A DNA stretch of 64,000 bases from Allium sativum (lineage: Eukaryota > Streptophyta > Magnoliopsida > Asparagales > Amaryllidaceae), in assembly GCA_030737875.1 (NCBI GenBank), contig CM060915.1, forward strand, positions 901,348,177 to 901,412,176, in the 5' to 3' direction. Under the pieces are notes generated by a model. It worked only from the letters and a program-made list of their open reading frames with translations. It was not told where the DNA came from and did no database searches. This document shows positions 44,801-57,534 of this stretch, one piece after another. Within the stretch, counting starts at the first letter, position 1. Each line of letters opens with the position of its first letter. The translations under genes and the position numbers were made by a program.

Positions 44801-46183
44801 TTAGAGATGGGTATCGATGAGGAGATGAACAAGTATGGGCTTGATCGAGATAGATGGCATAGAAAGAATGGAAAGCTTGTTGTACCCAATGTCAATGGAT
44901 TGAGGGATGAAGTGCTTAGAGAATGTCATCACTCAAAGCTGACCATACACCCCGGTGGTAACAAGATGTATCGAGATATGAAGCAGACTTACTACTGGGA
45001 AGGGATGAAAAGAGACGTTGGGAAGTTTATATCCAAGTGCATGAATTGCCCGCTAGTTAAAGCCGAGCAAAAGAAGCCTAGTGGGTTGTTACAGCCCTTA
45101 GAAATTCCCGAATGGAAATGGGAGCAAGTCTCGATGGATTTCATCGATGGATTACCAAGGACTAGATCGGGATATGACAGCATTTGGGTAATTGTAGATC
45201 GACTGACTAAAAGTGCAAGGTTTATACCAGTCAAATCGACCAGAACGGCAGCTAAGTTAGCAGAATTGTATATGAAGTGGGTAGTGAGATTTCATGGAGT
45301 ACCTAAAGGCATTGTGAGCGACCGAGACCCGTTGTTCACTAGTGGGTTTTGGAAGAGCTTACAAGAGGCTCTAGGGTCAGAATTACATCTCAGTACCGCA
45401 TATCATCCTCAGACCGACGGTCAGACGGAGAGGGTGAATCGTATTTTGGAAGATCTCTTGAGAGCATGTACATTGGATTTTGGTGGATCATGGGATGACC
45501 ATTTGCATCTAGTAGAGTTTGCATATAATAATAGCTACCAATCCAGTATCGGTATGGCTCCGTTTGAAGCTTTGTACGGAAGGCCGTGTAACTCACCAAC
45601 ATGTTGGATAGAGACTGGCGAGAAGTTTATGCTTGGACCAGATGTGGTGAGGGAAACTTCAGATAAGATCAAGATCATTCAACAACGAATGAAGGCAGCC
45701 CAAGATAGGCAGAAGAGTTATGCTGATAACAGGAGAAGAGACCTAAAATTCTCCGTTGGTGACTTGGTGTTTGTCAAGACTTCTCCGTTGAAGAGCGTAA
45801 TACGATTCGGCAGGAGAGGCAAGTTGGCACCAAGATTCGTTGGCCCATTCCCTGTTCTTGAACTAGTCGGGAATTTGGCATATAGAATTGACTTACCAGA
45901 GAAGATGGCGGGAGTTCACAACGTATTTCATGTTTCCCAACTAAGGAAGTTCGTTCACGACTCAGATATGACTATTTCACCTGATCAGTTAGAGGACTTC
46001 GAAGTAGAACCCGAGGCGGTTGGGAACCGTAAGCCGGCCCGTATTGTCGCGCACGACATGAAGCAACTTCGAAGGAAGGCGGTGAAGCTAGTCAAGGTAC
46101 AGTGGAGCGAGGACGAGAATGACTGTACTTGGAAAACAGAGGAGGACATAAGGAAGAAGTATCCAGAACTCTTTGCCTGGTAA
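41825..46183 (+). pseudogene. gag-pol: Gag-Pol polyprotein of element D, one amber codon
   Basis: A single frame of 1,452 codons, interrupted only by TAG at codon 607 (43643-43645). I chose the ATG at 41825 because it follows the pyrimidine-CAG leader; an in-frame ATG lies upstream at 41762. Order: Gag core ([23 protein letters not shown] region); CCHC knuckles from 270 and 292, both intact; protease FDTGASSSF with Asp 357; RT with FVDD at 671-674; RNase H TDACGTG with Asp 820; integrase HHCC finger from about 1035; D1105, D1166, E1202, a complete D,D,35,E triad; chromodomain-like tail ([21 protein letters not shown]…YPELFAW). The stop falls in the conserved RT motif where B reads [11 protein letters not shown], so it was CAG→TAG, a C-to-T change in a CHG context. 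All catalytic residues I can check are present. Function would need stop-codon readthrough, or the copy is dead from one mutation. Confidence 0.95.
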
Positions 46184-46325
46184 GATTTTGACTTCGATTT
46201 AGTTTTCCGCATGCTAGGATAGGCTTGTTTGCTTGTTTTGCATATTTGATTGTTGTATATGGTTGTTAGGCATGCGGGATCCCTCGTATGTTTTGGGTTA
46301 AGGAATTTCGAGGACGAAATTTCTT
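46184..46325 (+). other. 3' noncoding tail of element D
   Basis: A short untranslated stretch ending AATTTCGAGGACGAAATTTC, the usual sequence before a plant Gypsy polypurine tract. Confidence 0.75.
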
Positions 46326-46338
46326 AAGGGTGGGAGAG
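46326..46338 (+). other. Polypurine tract of element D
   Basis: AAGGGTGGGAGAG, immediately before the 3' LTR. Confidence 0.9.
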
Positions 46339-48943
46339 TGTAACGACCCGTATTCTACGCATCATAGGATCGTAGGATATTTATTTCTTTCACATACGAA
46401 GTCGTATGGTCATGTAACTTTGGGAGACGACTATTGGGGTCATTTCCCATGTTCATGATTTTTCTCGATTTTTAAATGACCATTTTACCCCTAGTTGGCA
46501 CTGTTTTGGCCATAACTTTTGACTGAAAAGGAATTTTGACCTGAAACCACTTCCATTGGCTTCGGATGGTGGTTTCTCTTTCCGTAGAGTGGTCACATTA
46601 GCCAAACGGACTTACCGTTTGGGAGATATGGCTGAAACAAGTTTCAGATGGTGAAAAACAGCTTAATTGGGCTTAACCGGGTGATTAGCAGCTAGGCCCA
46701 AGGGGAATTTCGGGTTTAGGGGTATATAGGGGCTGATTAGGGTTAGAAAACATTTCTTTAGACATTTTCCAGCCGCCACTTTCATTCCTCTTGATCTAGC
46801 CATGGCCTCCACTCTCTAAATCTCTCTAAAACACCCAAAAATCACTTCCTAATCAAGGATTAAGGCTTAGAGGCATCAAATCAAGGAGGATTAGCACAAG
46901 GACCGAGGTAGAGCTGCTGTTACATATTGGAATTCGTGCAAATCAGAGGTTTACTTCAGATCTGAAAGTTTTATTGTGGCAAAGGTGAGTGATAGCATCA
47001 TTTTGACACTAATTACAGTTAATTAAGGGTAATTAGTGAAGATTAGCGAATTTATACACTAATAAATTCTGGAAAAATGTTTAGAAATTCGTAAATAATA
47101 TTTTATGCCTCTGTTAGAAATTTGGTTTAATTTGATGGAGTTTTGTTAACCCTATGATTAGTTTCATTTAATCATGCTTAAGGGAAAAATGGGATTTTGG
47201 GCACCTTTGATCTAATTTGACATGTAAATTCATTGTTTTGATGTTTGTGGTTAGTTTGCTATGTTGCTATGACTGTTTGACATGTTTTATGATTGATTAG
47301 AAGTGTTAGATTTGTCAAAAACGCCGTCGAATGGCGTAAACTGCTTGCTGGAAGAACTGCAGGAAATCAGCCCGAACCGGACCGGATCGGTGGAAGTAAG
47401 GGCGATCCGATCCGATGGTGCGATCCGATCCGATCCGATGGTGCGATCCGATCCGATCCGTCGATGCTTGAAGACTCTGATCCGATGGTGCGATCCGATC
47501 CGATCCGTCGATGCTTGAAGACTCCGATCCGATGGTGCGATCCGATGTGATCCGTCGATGCTTGAAGACTCCGATCCGATGGTGCGATCCGATCCGATCC
47601 GTCGATTCTTGAAGACTCCGATCCAATGGTGCGATACGATCCGACCCGATCAGGACCTCGCGAGACGATCCGTGTTGCTTCACGAAGAGGAGCCCGAACC
47701 GATCCAGTGAGGTGACCACGATTCGAACCACTCGTTAGCAGAAAGAGCGACCCGAACCGGTGTGCTTGGGGGAGGCCGATCCGAACCGCTACCAGATGGA
47801 CGCCACGAACCGCACCACGTTGATGATGGGGAGCTAAAGGCCGAACCGAACCGATGGCATAGAGGGGATCCGAACCGATCCGGTGATGACAGAAACCCGA
47901 GATGCAAAGGAAGCCCAAATGAGAAGTTAGAGCTCAAGATTCAGATGGGAATCAACGAGTTCGCTTCATGGTTGGGTTTTGCTGCGGGGCGCGTGCCAAG
48001 GGGTTATCGACGTCTATAGCTTTGGACCACTATGGTAGGAGGTACGAAGGCGGATTCAGGGCCATTATGGCATCGGTAGAACCAAGGGTTACAACCAATG
48101 AAGTGGGTCATTGAAATGTTTGGTCATGACTCCATATGTTTAGCTTGGTCATAGCAGGGTTTCTACAAGTCGGGATTCGTCGTTACCTTAGTTTGTCTAG
48201 TGTTTCAAAGTGGAAGATATCGTACGCTTTAGGCACTGAGTGAGAAATGTGAGGATGGTTGCTATGGATGATTTGTTTGCTATCATTGTGACGTGCACAC
48301 CCCACCCCCGTATTCTTACACTATTTATTATGGCACCTTGGAGTATTGTACGGTATGTGGTACTAACTCTTTGGTTGCAGGTCCGGGTTCAGGTATGGTT
48401 TAGTATACCTGTTATTATTCTGTTTAGATGCTTATCGCTCATACCAGGCTTTATGTCTGACCCGGAGTTTTATGTCTCCTCTTATTACTCTGGGTGCTCA
48501 CACGAGCAGACTAGAGACAGGTTAGCTGGTGATGCACGGGTAGATGATCCAGAGACGAGCAGGAGGCTTCCACGTACTATATACATAATATTCTCCCTGT
48601 GTTGTTGAAGATCACTGCTTGGGCATTGTTGGTGTATCTTCTACTTTAGCTTTCTTTTGTTTAGAGACAGTAAATTTGGAAAATTGTAATAAGCTGTATT
48701 TGGATTTTCGCTGCTCTGAGGATTGATGTTGATTTTAGTTATCAGCTTATGCACTGTCTCACCTGTTTTATGTCAAGTATGTTGTTAATATATTTTATTC
48801 CATGCGCTTTGAGACATTCTACAGGTCCCTTGATTAGTTCATTCCCTTCTTTCATTTCTTCTGACGACCGTTCTGTGCTAGCTGGGCATGTGTACAGCGC
48901 ACTTTCGGAGGAAATGCAGGCTGGTGCGGGGCGGGCCGTTACA
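46339..48943 (+). repeat. Element D 3' LTR
   Basis: Same features as the 5' LTR: TATATA at 46723, MASTL ORF at 46802-46819, minisatellite about 47398-47640, small hairpin 48444-48463. It is 91 bp longer, mostly from extra minisatellite units. Confidence 0.93.
48444..48463 (+). other. Conserved LTR hairpin (D 3' copy)
   Basis: CCAGGC-TTTAT-GTCTGACCC, identical to the 5' LTR copy. Confidence 0.6.
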
Positions 48944-49359
48944 AAATTAATTTATCATTAATTTATTTCATTTTTCATTTACTGTTTCCATATATTCAAC
49001 ATTTCTTATTTTCTCAATTTAGAAAATATATGTTATTAACACTGGAAAACATTTCCATTTCTTGTTTTCTATATTAGAAAACATTTCTGATTCTTATTTG
49101 GAAAACATTTCCAAAACTCTTACATTGGACTTAGACAGATGTTTAAACAAACCATCGCTATGCCAACTCAAACCATTACACTCATTAACTAAATTTACTT
49201 AACCATCCTTTACTATCAAACCTTAGCCCTTTCCTTAGTTAAGAAGGAAGTCAATCAAGTTGGGGTATAATTACCTCTCAGACCTTAACTGAACCACGTT
49301 TTAACTTCGAAATAGACAAAGTTTATCTTTTAAACCTTTAACAAACTTCCTTACGTAAC

Positions 49360-50250
49360 TCTCTTTCTAATAACTATATTCGATAATCTCTCTTACAAAT
49401 AACTAGATTCGAAAACCTTTCATCGAATAAACTATATTCGATTAACTCTATTTAATTAACTCTTATTAATTAACTCTATTGGATTAACTCTTTTTGATTT
49501 AACTCTAATCGACTAACTCTATTTGAATAACTCTTTTTGATTAACTCTTTTCACTTAACTCTTTTCGAATAAACTATATTCGATAACTCCTTTAATTCTA
49601 TTCGAATAAACTTTATTTGATTAACTCCTTTAATTCTATTTGAATTATAATCGATTTACTCCTTTCGAATAACTAGATTCGATAACTCTTTTCGAATAAC
49701 CAATATTCGATTAGCTTACTTCAAATAACCAATATTTGATAACTCCTCTTCGAATAAATTATATTCGATAACTCTTTTCGAATAACCAATATTCGATTAA
49801 CTCGCTTCGAATAACCAATATTCGATAACTCCTCTTCAAATAAATTATATTTGATAACTCTTCTCGAATGAACTTTATTCGATTACTCTTCTCGAATAAA
49901 CAATATTCGATTACTCTTCTCTCGAATTCACTATATTCGATAACTCTACTTCGAATACGTGATATTTGATAACTCTACTCGATTTACTCCATTTGAATAA
50001 CTCTAACTGGTTAACTCTAACTCTAACTGGTTAACTCTAACTCAAATTGGTTAACTCTAACTGATTAATTCTAACTGATTAATTCTAATTGATTAATTCT
50101 AACTAATTAATTCTAACTGATTAACACTAACTGGTTAACTCTAACTGGTTAATTCTAACTGATTAACTCTATCTAATTTACTCTATTCGATTTAACTCAA
50201 ACCGAATAACTAATATTCGAATAACTCATTTCGATTAACTCTTTTTAATT
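49360..50250. repeat. Degenerate TTCGAATAACT repeat block, E left LTR
   Basis: Dozens of ~26-bp imperfect units (CTATATTCGATAACTC, TTCGAATAACCAATATTCGA) grading into CTAACTGGTTAACT units. The counterpart in the right LTR is about 59370-60250. Confidence 0.8.
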
Positions 50251-51479
50251 AACCCCTTTGATTTATTCCTTTGAATTATTTATTTGAATTATTCCTTTGA
50301 ATTATTCCTTTAAATTATTCCTTTTCTATTTGTTTACTTAACAAATAACTATTCCCTTTTCAAATTCTATTTATTTAACAAATAAATATTTCTTTTATCT
50401 TTCTTATTTATTTAACAAATAGATATTTCCTTTATCTTTTCTATTTATTTAACAAATAAATATTTCCTTTATCTTTTCTATTTATTTAACAAATAAATAT
50501 TCTTATGATATCTTATTTATTTTCCCAATAAATATTCCTCTTTATAAAATCCTTTGATTTTATAAATAATTCCTTTTTATAAAATCCCTTGATTTTATAA
50601 ATAATTTCTCTTTAATAAATTCTCATTCATTTTATAAACAAATAGCCCTTTTTATAAAATCCTTTGATTTTATAAATAAATTTCCTTTTTAATTCTTCTT
50701 TGATTTTATAAATATTTTCTTTTATAAAATCCTTTCTTTATATATAAAATCCATTGATTTTATATAAATAATTTATTTTCAAAATACACTTTGAAAATCC
50801 CCTTTTTACATCCTAGTATTTCTTACGGTATTTAAAATACAAATTAACAGTGATGGATATTATTCAACACACAAAATCCACAACAGAATATATATCACAT
50901 CATATATTACAATATATGAACAAAACAGTATTATAAATATTGAGGAGTCCAGTTGGACCCCTCCAACCTGTTTCCCTGTGTCACAGATGTTAAACAATAT
51001 AATTAACATCGATTTCATTTCAATATGAAATATTCTGCTAAACAAAATCAATATTTGATTAACGATTTATAAATATATTGTTATCTATAATTTCAACCAA
51101 TACATAAGCAATTCAACCAAACAGTTAACACACATTAATCAACAGATAATTATCAGTTCTAAGAATACGTTATACAAATATAACTGTTCAGAGTTGGTGA
51201 GTTTTACTCACATTGGACGATCATCGTTAATAACGATAACCGCGCTTGGTTCAGACGGACATTTATTTTGCTATAAATTGTAACAAGCTTTGATTCGCTC
51301 CCTGTCAATTCCATGATGTTGTTCCCGTCCATACGATCCTGACGGACGCAGATTTGCGTAGTTCTGATAATGTATGTGATAATTATACATTTTATAAGTT
51401 AACGTACGTTATACATATACAATTTATATTTAACAACTTAGTTAGATTTAAAAATGGGGTTTAACCGTTGAATCTCAGC

Positions 51480-52165
51480 CCAACTTCAGTTTTCTTTAAA
51501 CAAGAACCCGACCTGCTTAACTTTCTTCTTCTTCAATATCACTAACCCGCTTGATTAATGTTTTAATCACTCCCCAAATCCCACCGTTTACTGTTAACCA
51601 ACCGCTCATTCATTTCTTCCCCAAATGTAGAACCCCGTTGTATCTCGTATCCACTCCTCCACACTGTCACGTACTCCACCGACCTCCTATGATTTCTTCC
51701 TCCCCGATCTCATAAACCTGCTGCTCTCCCCTCAAACAGATCTTCCTTCTTCCATCGTACACCCGAGACTGCTCCTCAACTCCACCAACCACTGTTTCAA
51801 TTGCACCAACCTGATACAGTCACGTTTCCTTTGCACCACTCGTCGTCCCCCGTTCCACTTAACAATACTGTCTACTCTTGAAAACTCCATCGTCTATCAC
51901 TTTTTCACACATCTTAGTAGTCCGGCGTCATAAATCTTCACCGGCCTTCCCACTCGACTGCCACCCGTACAGACAAACCCGCCAACACTTCAACTCCACT
52001 TCTCAACCAAAATGAACAACACGCTTCAGAATTCGAATTGCCATTCCACCACGTAAATACTTCACAGTCCATCCATGGTTCATACATCACGTACCCTATC
52101 CACTCGCGCCCTCTCCTCTTTCTCCTGCTACCCTTTGTCTTCACGCCATTCATGTTATCCACGTT
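51480..52165. other. GC-richer exon-like island, E left LTR
   Basis: Pyrimidine-rich on the plus strand, G-rich in the element's sense strand. On the minus strand a 74-codon ORF (51938-52162) is kept in both LTRs with three conservative or mild changes. No recognised domain. Most likely the transcribed leader of the LTR, with an outside chance of captured host exon sequence. Confidence 0.4.
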
Positions 52166-53132
52166 TTAATTTATTTATTTTGGTGGGTTTCATTTTGTGA
52201 AAAATGGAGAAGTATGTGGTTCAGTGGGTACATATAGATTTAAGGAGGAAATTGGGTGGAAGAGAGAAAAGAACGTGTCCCTTTTTATGTCCACGCGTGA
52301 AGTGTATCAACGTGGTTTTAGTTTTCAACGTGAAGTTGTATGCACTTCGTTACACACAGTTCACTTGTTTTATGGACCGCCATAGACAGAGTTAAGCATA
52401 TCGATGTGTCAAGCAATGTATGACGATCCCAAAGATGTGATAATATAGGTCCGTTAACTTATTTTGTGAAACCCCGAAGTGTTGATATAGGGTGCAAAAT
52501 ACTCCAAAATAAAAAGTGCTTATTTAATTAATTAAAAATTTCAGTAGAATTTTAAAAATTAAATTATCACTACGTCTAAAAGGGCTTGTCTAAATTCGAG
52601 GCCAATATTTAATTATGATTAAATATATTGTTATGGTTGATAATGATTCCATAGCGACTATTCGAAAACTTGATTAGGACATAAATCAAAATCTACACGA
52701 TGAAATCCTGATTTTTCTCTTCCACTAGAAAAATATACTTCACCAGCTCCTAACGTTTCTTGTTTCATAGAAATCCGATTTAAAACGGCTTCTATATATT
52801 CGGTTAAAGTTCGAATCGCCAAATTGCGAACTGCCGCGCCATTTCGAGCTCGATTATAATTATATTATATAATTCTACGTTCAAACTTCTTTTAAATAAT
52901 ATATTCGTGAATATAATTCAACTCTAAACTAAATTATACCTTATATATAATCCAATTCACACTCTATTGTGAATTCCACTATTTTTGAATATTTCTAAAT
53001 TAAATATATTATTAAATTATTATATTAATTAAACATTCCATATTATTTAATTCTGGTCATTTTAGATTACCAAACCTTTATTTAAATAATTAAATAAATT
53101 ATTTATTATCCGTAAAAGTACGGGTCGTTACA

Positions 53133-53143
53133 TTCTTTCCCGC
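53133..53143 (-). other. Polypurine tract of element E
   Basis: The minus strand reads GCGGGAAAGAA, next to the 3' LTR. Confidence 0.8.
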
Positions 53144-54640
53144 TTAAAATAATTTCATCCTCGAATTTGCTAAGGTAGAAAATAAACCCTATTAACTAGT
53201 TAGAACTTATTTGTTCACTTCTTAACTTCAATCTCAACTGAACCAATTTAATTTTAGTTAAAATATTAATTAATCCTTATCAACGAAAAATTTCAAAAAT
53301 CCTGAAAATTTTCTAACACCTTAACTTTTCGAAAAATTTCGCTAGCACCTCCTTTGTACTGGTCAATCGGTAAAACTACAACTCGCCTCTCTAGGCTATC
53401 TCCAATCCAAAGAAAATCAAACAACCAAGAGGCTTGCCAGTTCGGCTCATCAAAATCTCAAACCATATGAAATATAAACGGGTACCTTTTTATCGGACTT
53501 ATTAATATATCCTTTCCATATGCTATCAACTCAGCATATACCATTGTTATCTCAGTCAAACTCCAATCAATTTTATTTCCAACAATCCAACCATTCGCTT
53601 ATATTTAAGTCGAATTTCATTTCAAACCAAAGTTCCATTCTCGATTTTCAATTTATTAACTCATCAATCCAATAACGTTTCGGATTCCTATGCCACAAAT
53701 CCAATTTCTCGATATCATTCTAATCCAATTCAATTTCCACTTAATTGGTTTCAATTTAATTCTAGTTTATTTTCATAAATTTTTATTTAAATTTGTTTCT
53801 AATTCAAACAGTCTCTTCTTGGGAGTTTTAAGTAGCTTTGCTTTTCTCACAAGTGAAACTTTCCTTTTCAGGATTTCAAACAACTTGTTTCCTCAAAACA
53901 AATTCAAAACAGTACCTTTGGTAGTAATCCGTCACATAGAAACTCGAAAATGTACACTAATTATGTCGTGATTCATCATCAGGGTTATTTCCCAGCTGTC
54001 GAAGTGAGTTCAATACTATAACACTTTTCAAAACACATTCTTCAAACACTTTCATTTGAAATATATTTCAAAATATCCATCTCAATGTTTGTAAACAATT
54101 TTAAAATCTCCCAGGATTTTAAAATTCTCTTATACTCAATTCAATTCCATTTACAAACACCTTTTCCAATTTCCAGGGTTTTTAATTTCAATTCTTATTT
54201 GAATTTCAGATTTAATTCATCTGCTTTCATATATTTCACTTATATGAATTCTGATTGGTTATCTTCATAACCATTTAATTAATAATCTTACTCGATTATA
54301 ATAAAAACCAATATATCCAATATATTATAATCACTCCGATATAAATCCTTTATATCAAAATATATTTTAGGTAAAATTATTTCGTTTACCCTCTTTTCAA
54401 AACATATCGTGTCGACCCATCGTATTCGAGTGTTTAGAAACGCCTACCGATACAGTGGATCAAACTGATCGACTAGAACCCATAAACAACTCAACCAATA
54501 AATCTACACCATATAAAATCATTTTACATCAAATAACAAATACGTTCACTCGTATATATACACTCAACTCAATCTAGGGTGTTACTAACCCGATCTCTAC
54601 CGAGTCACGCCATAGAGCCAAGGTAATTACTTGACCTTAA

Positions 54641-54652
54641 GCTCTGATACCA
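54641..54652 (-). other. Primer-binding site of element E
   Basis: The plus strand reads GCTCTGATACCA, two bases from the 5' LTR edge at 54655. Confidence 0.9.
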
Positions 54653-54654
54653 AC

Positions 54655-55101
54655 TGTAGTGTCCCGAAATTCCGGTCCAATTTGAGCTGACTAAATAACA
54701 CAAGTCCCATCCACATTACACTGGAAATCAAAAAACTAATAGAAATAAAATAGAAGGTGAGAATAGATAAGATAGAAACTTAGAATAGAAGAAGAAGAAG
54801 GACACAACATCAGAGTAACACGAACCTCACAGCGGAACGAATAAGATATAATATATATCATAAATTTGAAATATAAATCTGTACTTGAATATACATATCA
54901 TTTCCAAAGTACATCACTTACAACACAGCGGAAATAAACAATAGCTATATGATCTTGAAGCCTCCTTCTCCAGCTCTTCCAGTATCTGTAAATCCCGACT
55001 ACTTGACTGCCCGTACAAAATTGGGCATCCAAGAGTTTAGGGAAAACAAAACATAATATACTCTGGGTCAGTCATGGGACTGGTATGAGTAAAACAGTTT
55101 G
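54655..55101 (-). repeat. Element E 5' LTR, left segment
   Basis: Starts TGTAGTGTCCCG like the other LTR. Contains the small hairpin 55065-55083. It ends at the insertion point of solo LTR S (TSD GTTTG, 55097-55101). Confidence 0.88.
55065..55083 (-). other. Conserved LTR hairpin (E right copy)
   Basis: The minus strand reads CCAGTC-CCAT-GACTGACCC, as in the left LTR. Confidence 0.6.
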
Positions 55102-55490
55102 TGTAACACCCCACCTCCGCCAATGCCACTCTTGCAAGGGCACTGGCATTGGAGGGGCGTTAAACGAGGTAAACATGCATGCAGATATCACAAGACATAA
55201 CAAATAAGTAAAACAGAGTAGTAAAGCAGCGGATAAAACTAGCATTTCAAAACCATAGCCAAGTTACATCAAAGTACTTGGTCATTATTTTCCCATAAAA
55301 CAAAGTCTAGAACAGAAACTGAAAACTGAAAAAGAAACATAAAGTAACTATCCCCAAAGTAGCATAAGGCCATAGCATGCTCAAACCATACATGAGCTAT
55401 CCAGAAAAGCAGCTAAAGATCCGGCTAGGTACCAGTGTTCCCACCCTGCAATCCTGGGGGGGAAACGGAAGAAAAGAGGCGAAAGAAAAC

Positions 55491-55510
55491 GGGTCAGTCA
55501 AAATGACTGG
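55491..55510 (-). other. Conserved LTR hairpin (S copy)
   Basis: The minus strand reads CCAGTC-ATTTT-GACTGACCC. CTGAC lies about 40 nt upstream of an acceptor-like CAG|G. Confidence 0.6.
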
Positions 55511-56301
55511 TAAGTCCTATCTACTATTAGTATAAAAACTAATAAAGTTAACTGAACATGTAAAACAGAGATGAGATGTAGGGTGATAACTGGCATGGTG
55601 AAGAGTTAACAAGATAGATCAAGTGTGGCATCGCATATACAAGGTTAAGTTGCACCAGGTGTGTACTAGTATTCCAATCCATGTCAAGTATAAACAAGAG
55701 ATGATCCCTTGGCCCAAAGCTGGCCCAATATCATGAGGTGACATAAATCAAGGTCCAACTACTCGGTCTAGTCGATCGGCTCCCTAAAATCCTAACTCGT
55801 CAAGTGTCGGTGTCATACGGCCCAATCACGAAGTGTAGTCAAACTGTGCTAGGTCCACCCTAGGGTGTATCAAGCCCTAGGGTGCCAACCACGGACACAA
55901 ATCAAGCACGCACAGTCTAAACCTACGAGTGCCCGTGTCTGCTTTTTCAACTCCGGACCATGTGCACGACCATAGTCCGCCTGAACCTACACCGGCGCAC
56001 CTACTCAGCCATCGTTTTGGTCGCTTACATGTCAACCCAGTAATCGTGCCCCACCCTAGCCTAGTCCCTAGGGTATCATGATACAATCAAGAGGGTTACT
56101 GGTGAAAAGGACCCTGTAACTAGGGTTTCCTAACGGGTTAAATGTGGTTAACCCGATCCAATCAAACATCAAGTTGGTTAAGTGTCCCCAAGGTTCATGA
56201 CTTAACCCTATCAACCCATCGTGTTCATGTTGGTTAAGTGTTACGTGGTCCATGACTTAACCCTATCATGTGACATTAATTAATTTAATGCACCTTAACC
56301 T

Positions 56302-56491
56302 CTCACATTAGACCTTGTTGTGGTTACTAGTTAAGCCGGGCGGGTCCGGGTAGCTTTACACCACAACTTAGTCTAACCTCGGGTTTCAAGTGCGACATGA
56401 CCAACTACTCACATTGGGTCCTATTGTTTGTAGCCACTAGTTAAGCCGGTCGGTTCCGGGTAGATTTATGCTACAAACTCAACCCAACCTC
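56302..56491 (-). other. Tandem covarying hairpin pair, solo LTR S
   Basis: Copies at 56408-56491 (first in element orientation) and 56302-56380. Stems: TTGGGT/ACCCAA with GTTTGTAGC/GCTACAAAC, and TTAGAC/GTCTAA with GTTGTGGT/ACCACAAC. The loop core of the second is CCCGGACCCGCCCGGC. Confidence 0.7.
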
Positions 56492-57321
56492 GAGTTGGCC
56501 ACACTCATATTTTTTAAGTGTCATGTCCATCATTATGTTTACAAACATAATCACAAGTCAATGTTCATGTCATATTTTAAAATCATGTTTCATGTCATTA
56601 ATATTACCCAACCCAACGCATTCCCATCGCATGTACGTTTCGCGTAACATAACACAGATCAAAAGAGGGAACTTGGCAAAAGCATGACAAAAGGGCATAA
56701 GGTAATAAGGTTGGCCACAAGTTAAACATGGTGGCATATGAGGCATAAATATGTTCATAAGCTTGCATATTACATCATGGGCCTCAAAACATGCATAATA
56801 TCAACTTAAGCAAATAGGTGAAACATGATCATAAATGACATAGGATGGTGGCTAGAAGTTCGCATATAACATTATATGCAAGTTATCATAAAGGTTAAGA
56901 GGGTTCTCATGTTGCATAATGCAACATTTCAACATAAAGCTTATAGCTTTTAGCCCACAAGGTCAAGGTGATAGCTTTACAAACACGCATAGAATTAAAC
57001 TTATGCATAACATGATAGGATCAAAGCACATATCATACTTAGGCCCAAACTCAACTTGGAACATGTCATATTTAACTTCATAGTTAGAATCTAAGAGTAG
57101 TATAGGGCTTACAATGCTATGAAGACTTATAAAATATAAATAAGATTGAGACGAAGCCACTAGCAACTCTAAACACTCCCAAATGATAAGCTCCAATGAA
57201 AACCCTTGAGAAACAAGCAAAAGATCCTTGCTTTGATGAAGAAAGATTGAACTTTGGCCTTAAATCAAGCTTTGAAACTCTCAAACAAGCTTAGGAACTC
57301 TCATATGAATGAAGATTGAGG

Positions 57322-57345
57322 CTATGACAAGAGGGTGGAGGCCAT
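57322..57345 (-). CDS. Short upstream ORF MASTLLS, solo LTR S
   Basis: ATG GCC TCC ACC CTC TTG TCA TAG on the minus strand, about 70 bp after the TATA box. Its first five residues equal D's MASTL. Confidence 0.45.
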   Translation of the reverse strand: MASTLLS

Positions 57346-57413
57346 GATTAAACATTTGGGCAGCATTTAGTTGTAGGAATGATTAATGAGGGTTTAGGCT
57401 AGGTCTAGGGGTC

Positions 57414-57421
57414 TTTTTATA
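57414..57421 (-). promoter_or_regulatory. TATA box, solo LTR S
   Basis: The minus strand reads TATAAAAA. It lies downstream of the GTCGAC array, as in A and B. Confidence 0.6.
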
Positions 57422-57534
57422 GAGATTAGGGGTAGTTTAGACCATAGGATTAACCCTAAATCGAATCTGAGCCATCAACTCCCGTCATAAACTTCCAGAA
57501 CAAGACCCAACCTATCAAAATGGTGCACCAGAAA

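Larger units (their letters stand above)
39105..48943 (+). mobile_element. Element D: nearly intact chromovirus-like Ty3/Gypsy
   Basis: A 9.84 kb element with perfect TSD AAATT (39100-39104 and 48944-48948). LTRs are 2,514 and 2,605 bp, ends TGTAACGACCCG/CGGGCCGTTACA, with tRNA-iMet primer site, one gag-pol frame with a single amber codon, and polypurine tract. It differs from A and B in LTR sequence. By eye I count roughly 20 substitutions between the LTRs outside the minisatellite, so insertion was recent. It is the youngest-looking coding element in the window. Confidence 0.95.
48949..53132 (-). repeat. Element E 3' LTR, right segment
   Basis: Continues E's left LTR after D. It carries the TTCGAATAACTATATTCGAT degenerate repeat block (about 49360-50250), AATAAATATTTC-type repeats to about 50760, the ATCATCGTTAATAACGATAACC block near 51225, a comparatively GC-rich island (about 51480-52160), and ends CGGGTCGTTACA at 53132. 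Confidence 0.88.
53133..54654 (-). mobile_element. Element E internal region, noncoding
   Basis: 1,522 bp between the LTRs. On the minus strand it starts with the primer-binding site (54641-54652) and ends with GAGGATGAAATTATTTTAAG and the polypurine tract (53133-53143). Neither strand shows gag, protease, RT, RNase H or integrase; plus-strand ORFs of 93 and 61 codons are AT-rich and unrecognised. Replication must depend on proteins from another element. Confidence 0.85.

Noticed and set aside
53690..54270. Plus-strand ORFs of 93 and 61 codons inside E considered as remnants of gag or an envelope-like gene
   Set aside because: AT-rich, antisense to the element, no CCHC, DTGA, FVDD or integrase motif, and no signal worth calling.
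55877..56253. Minus-strand ORFs in solo LTR S, near the hairpins
   Set aside because: Short, overlapping in different frames, and not shared with A or B at the same position.
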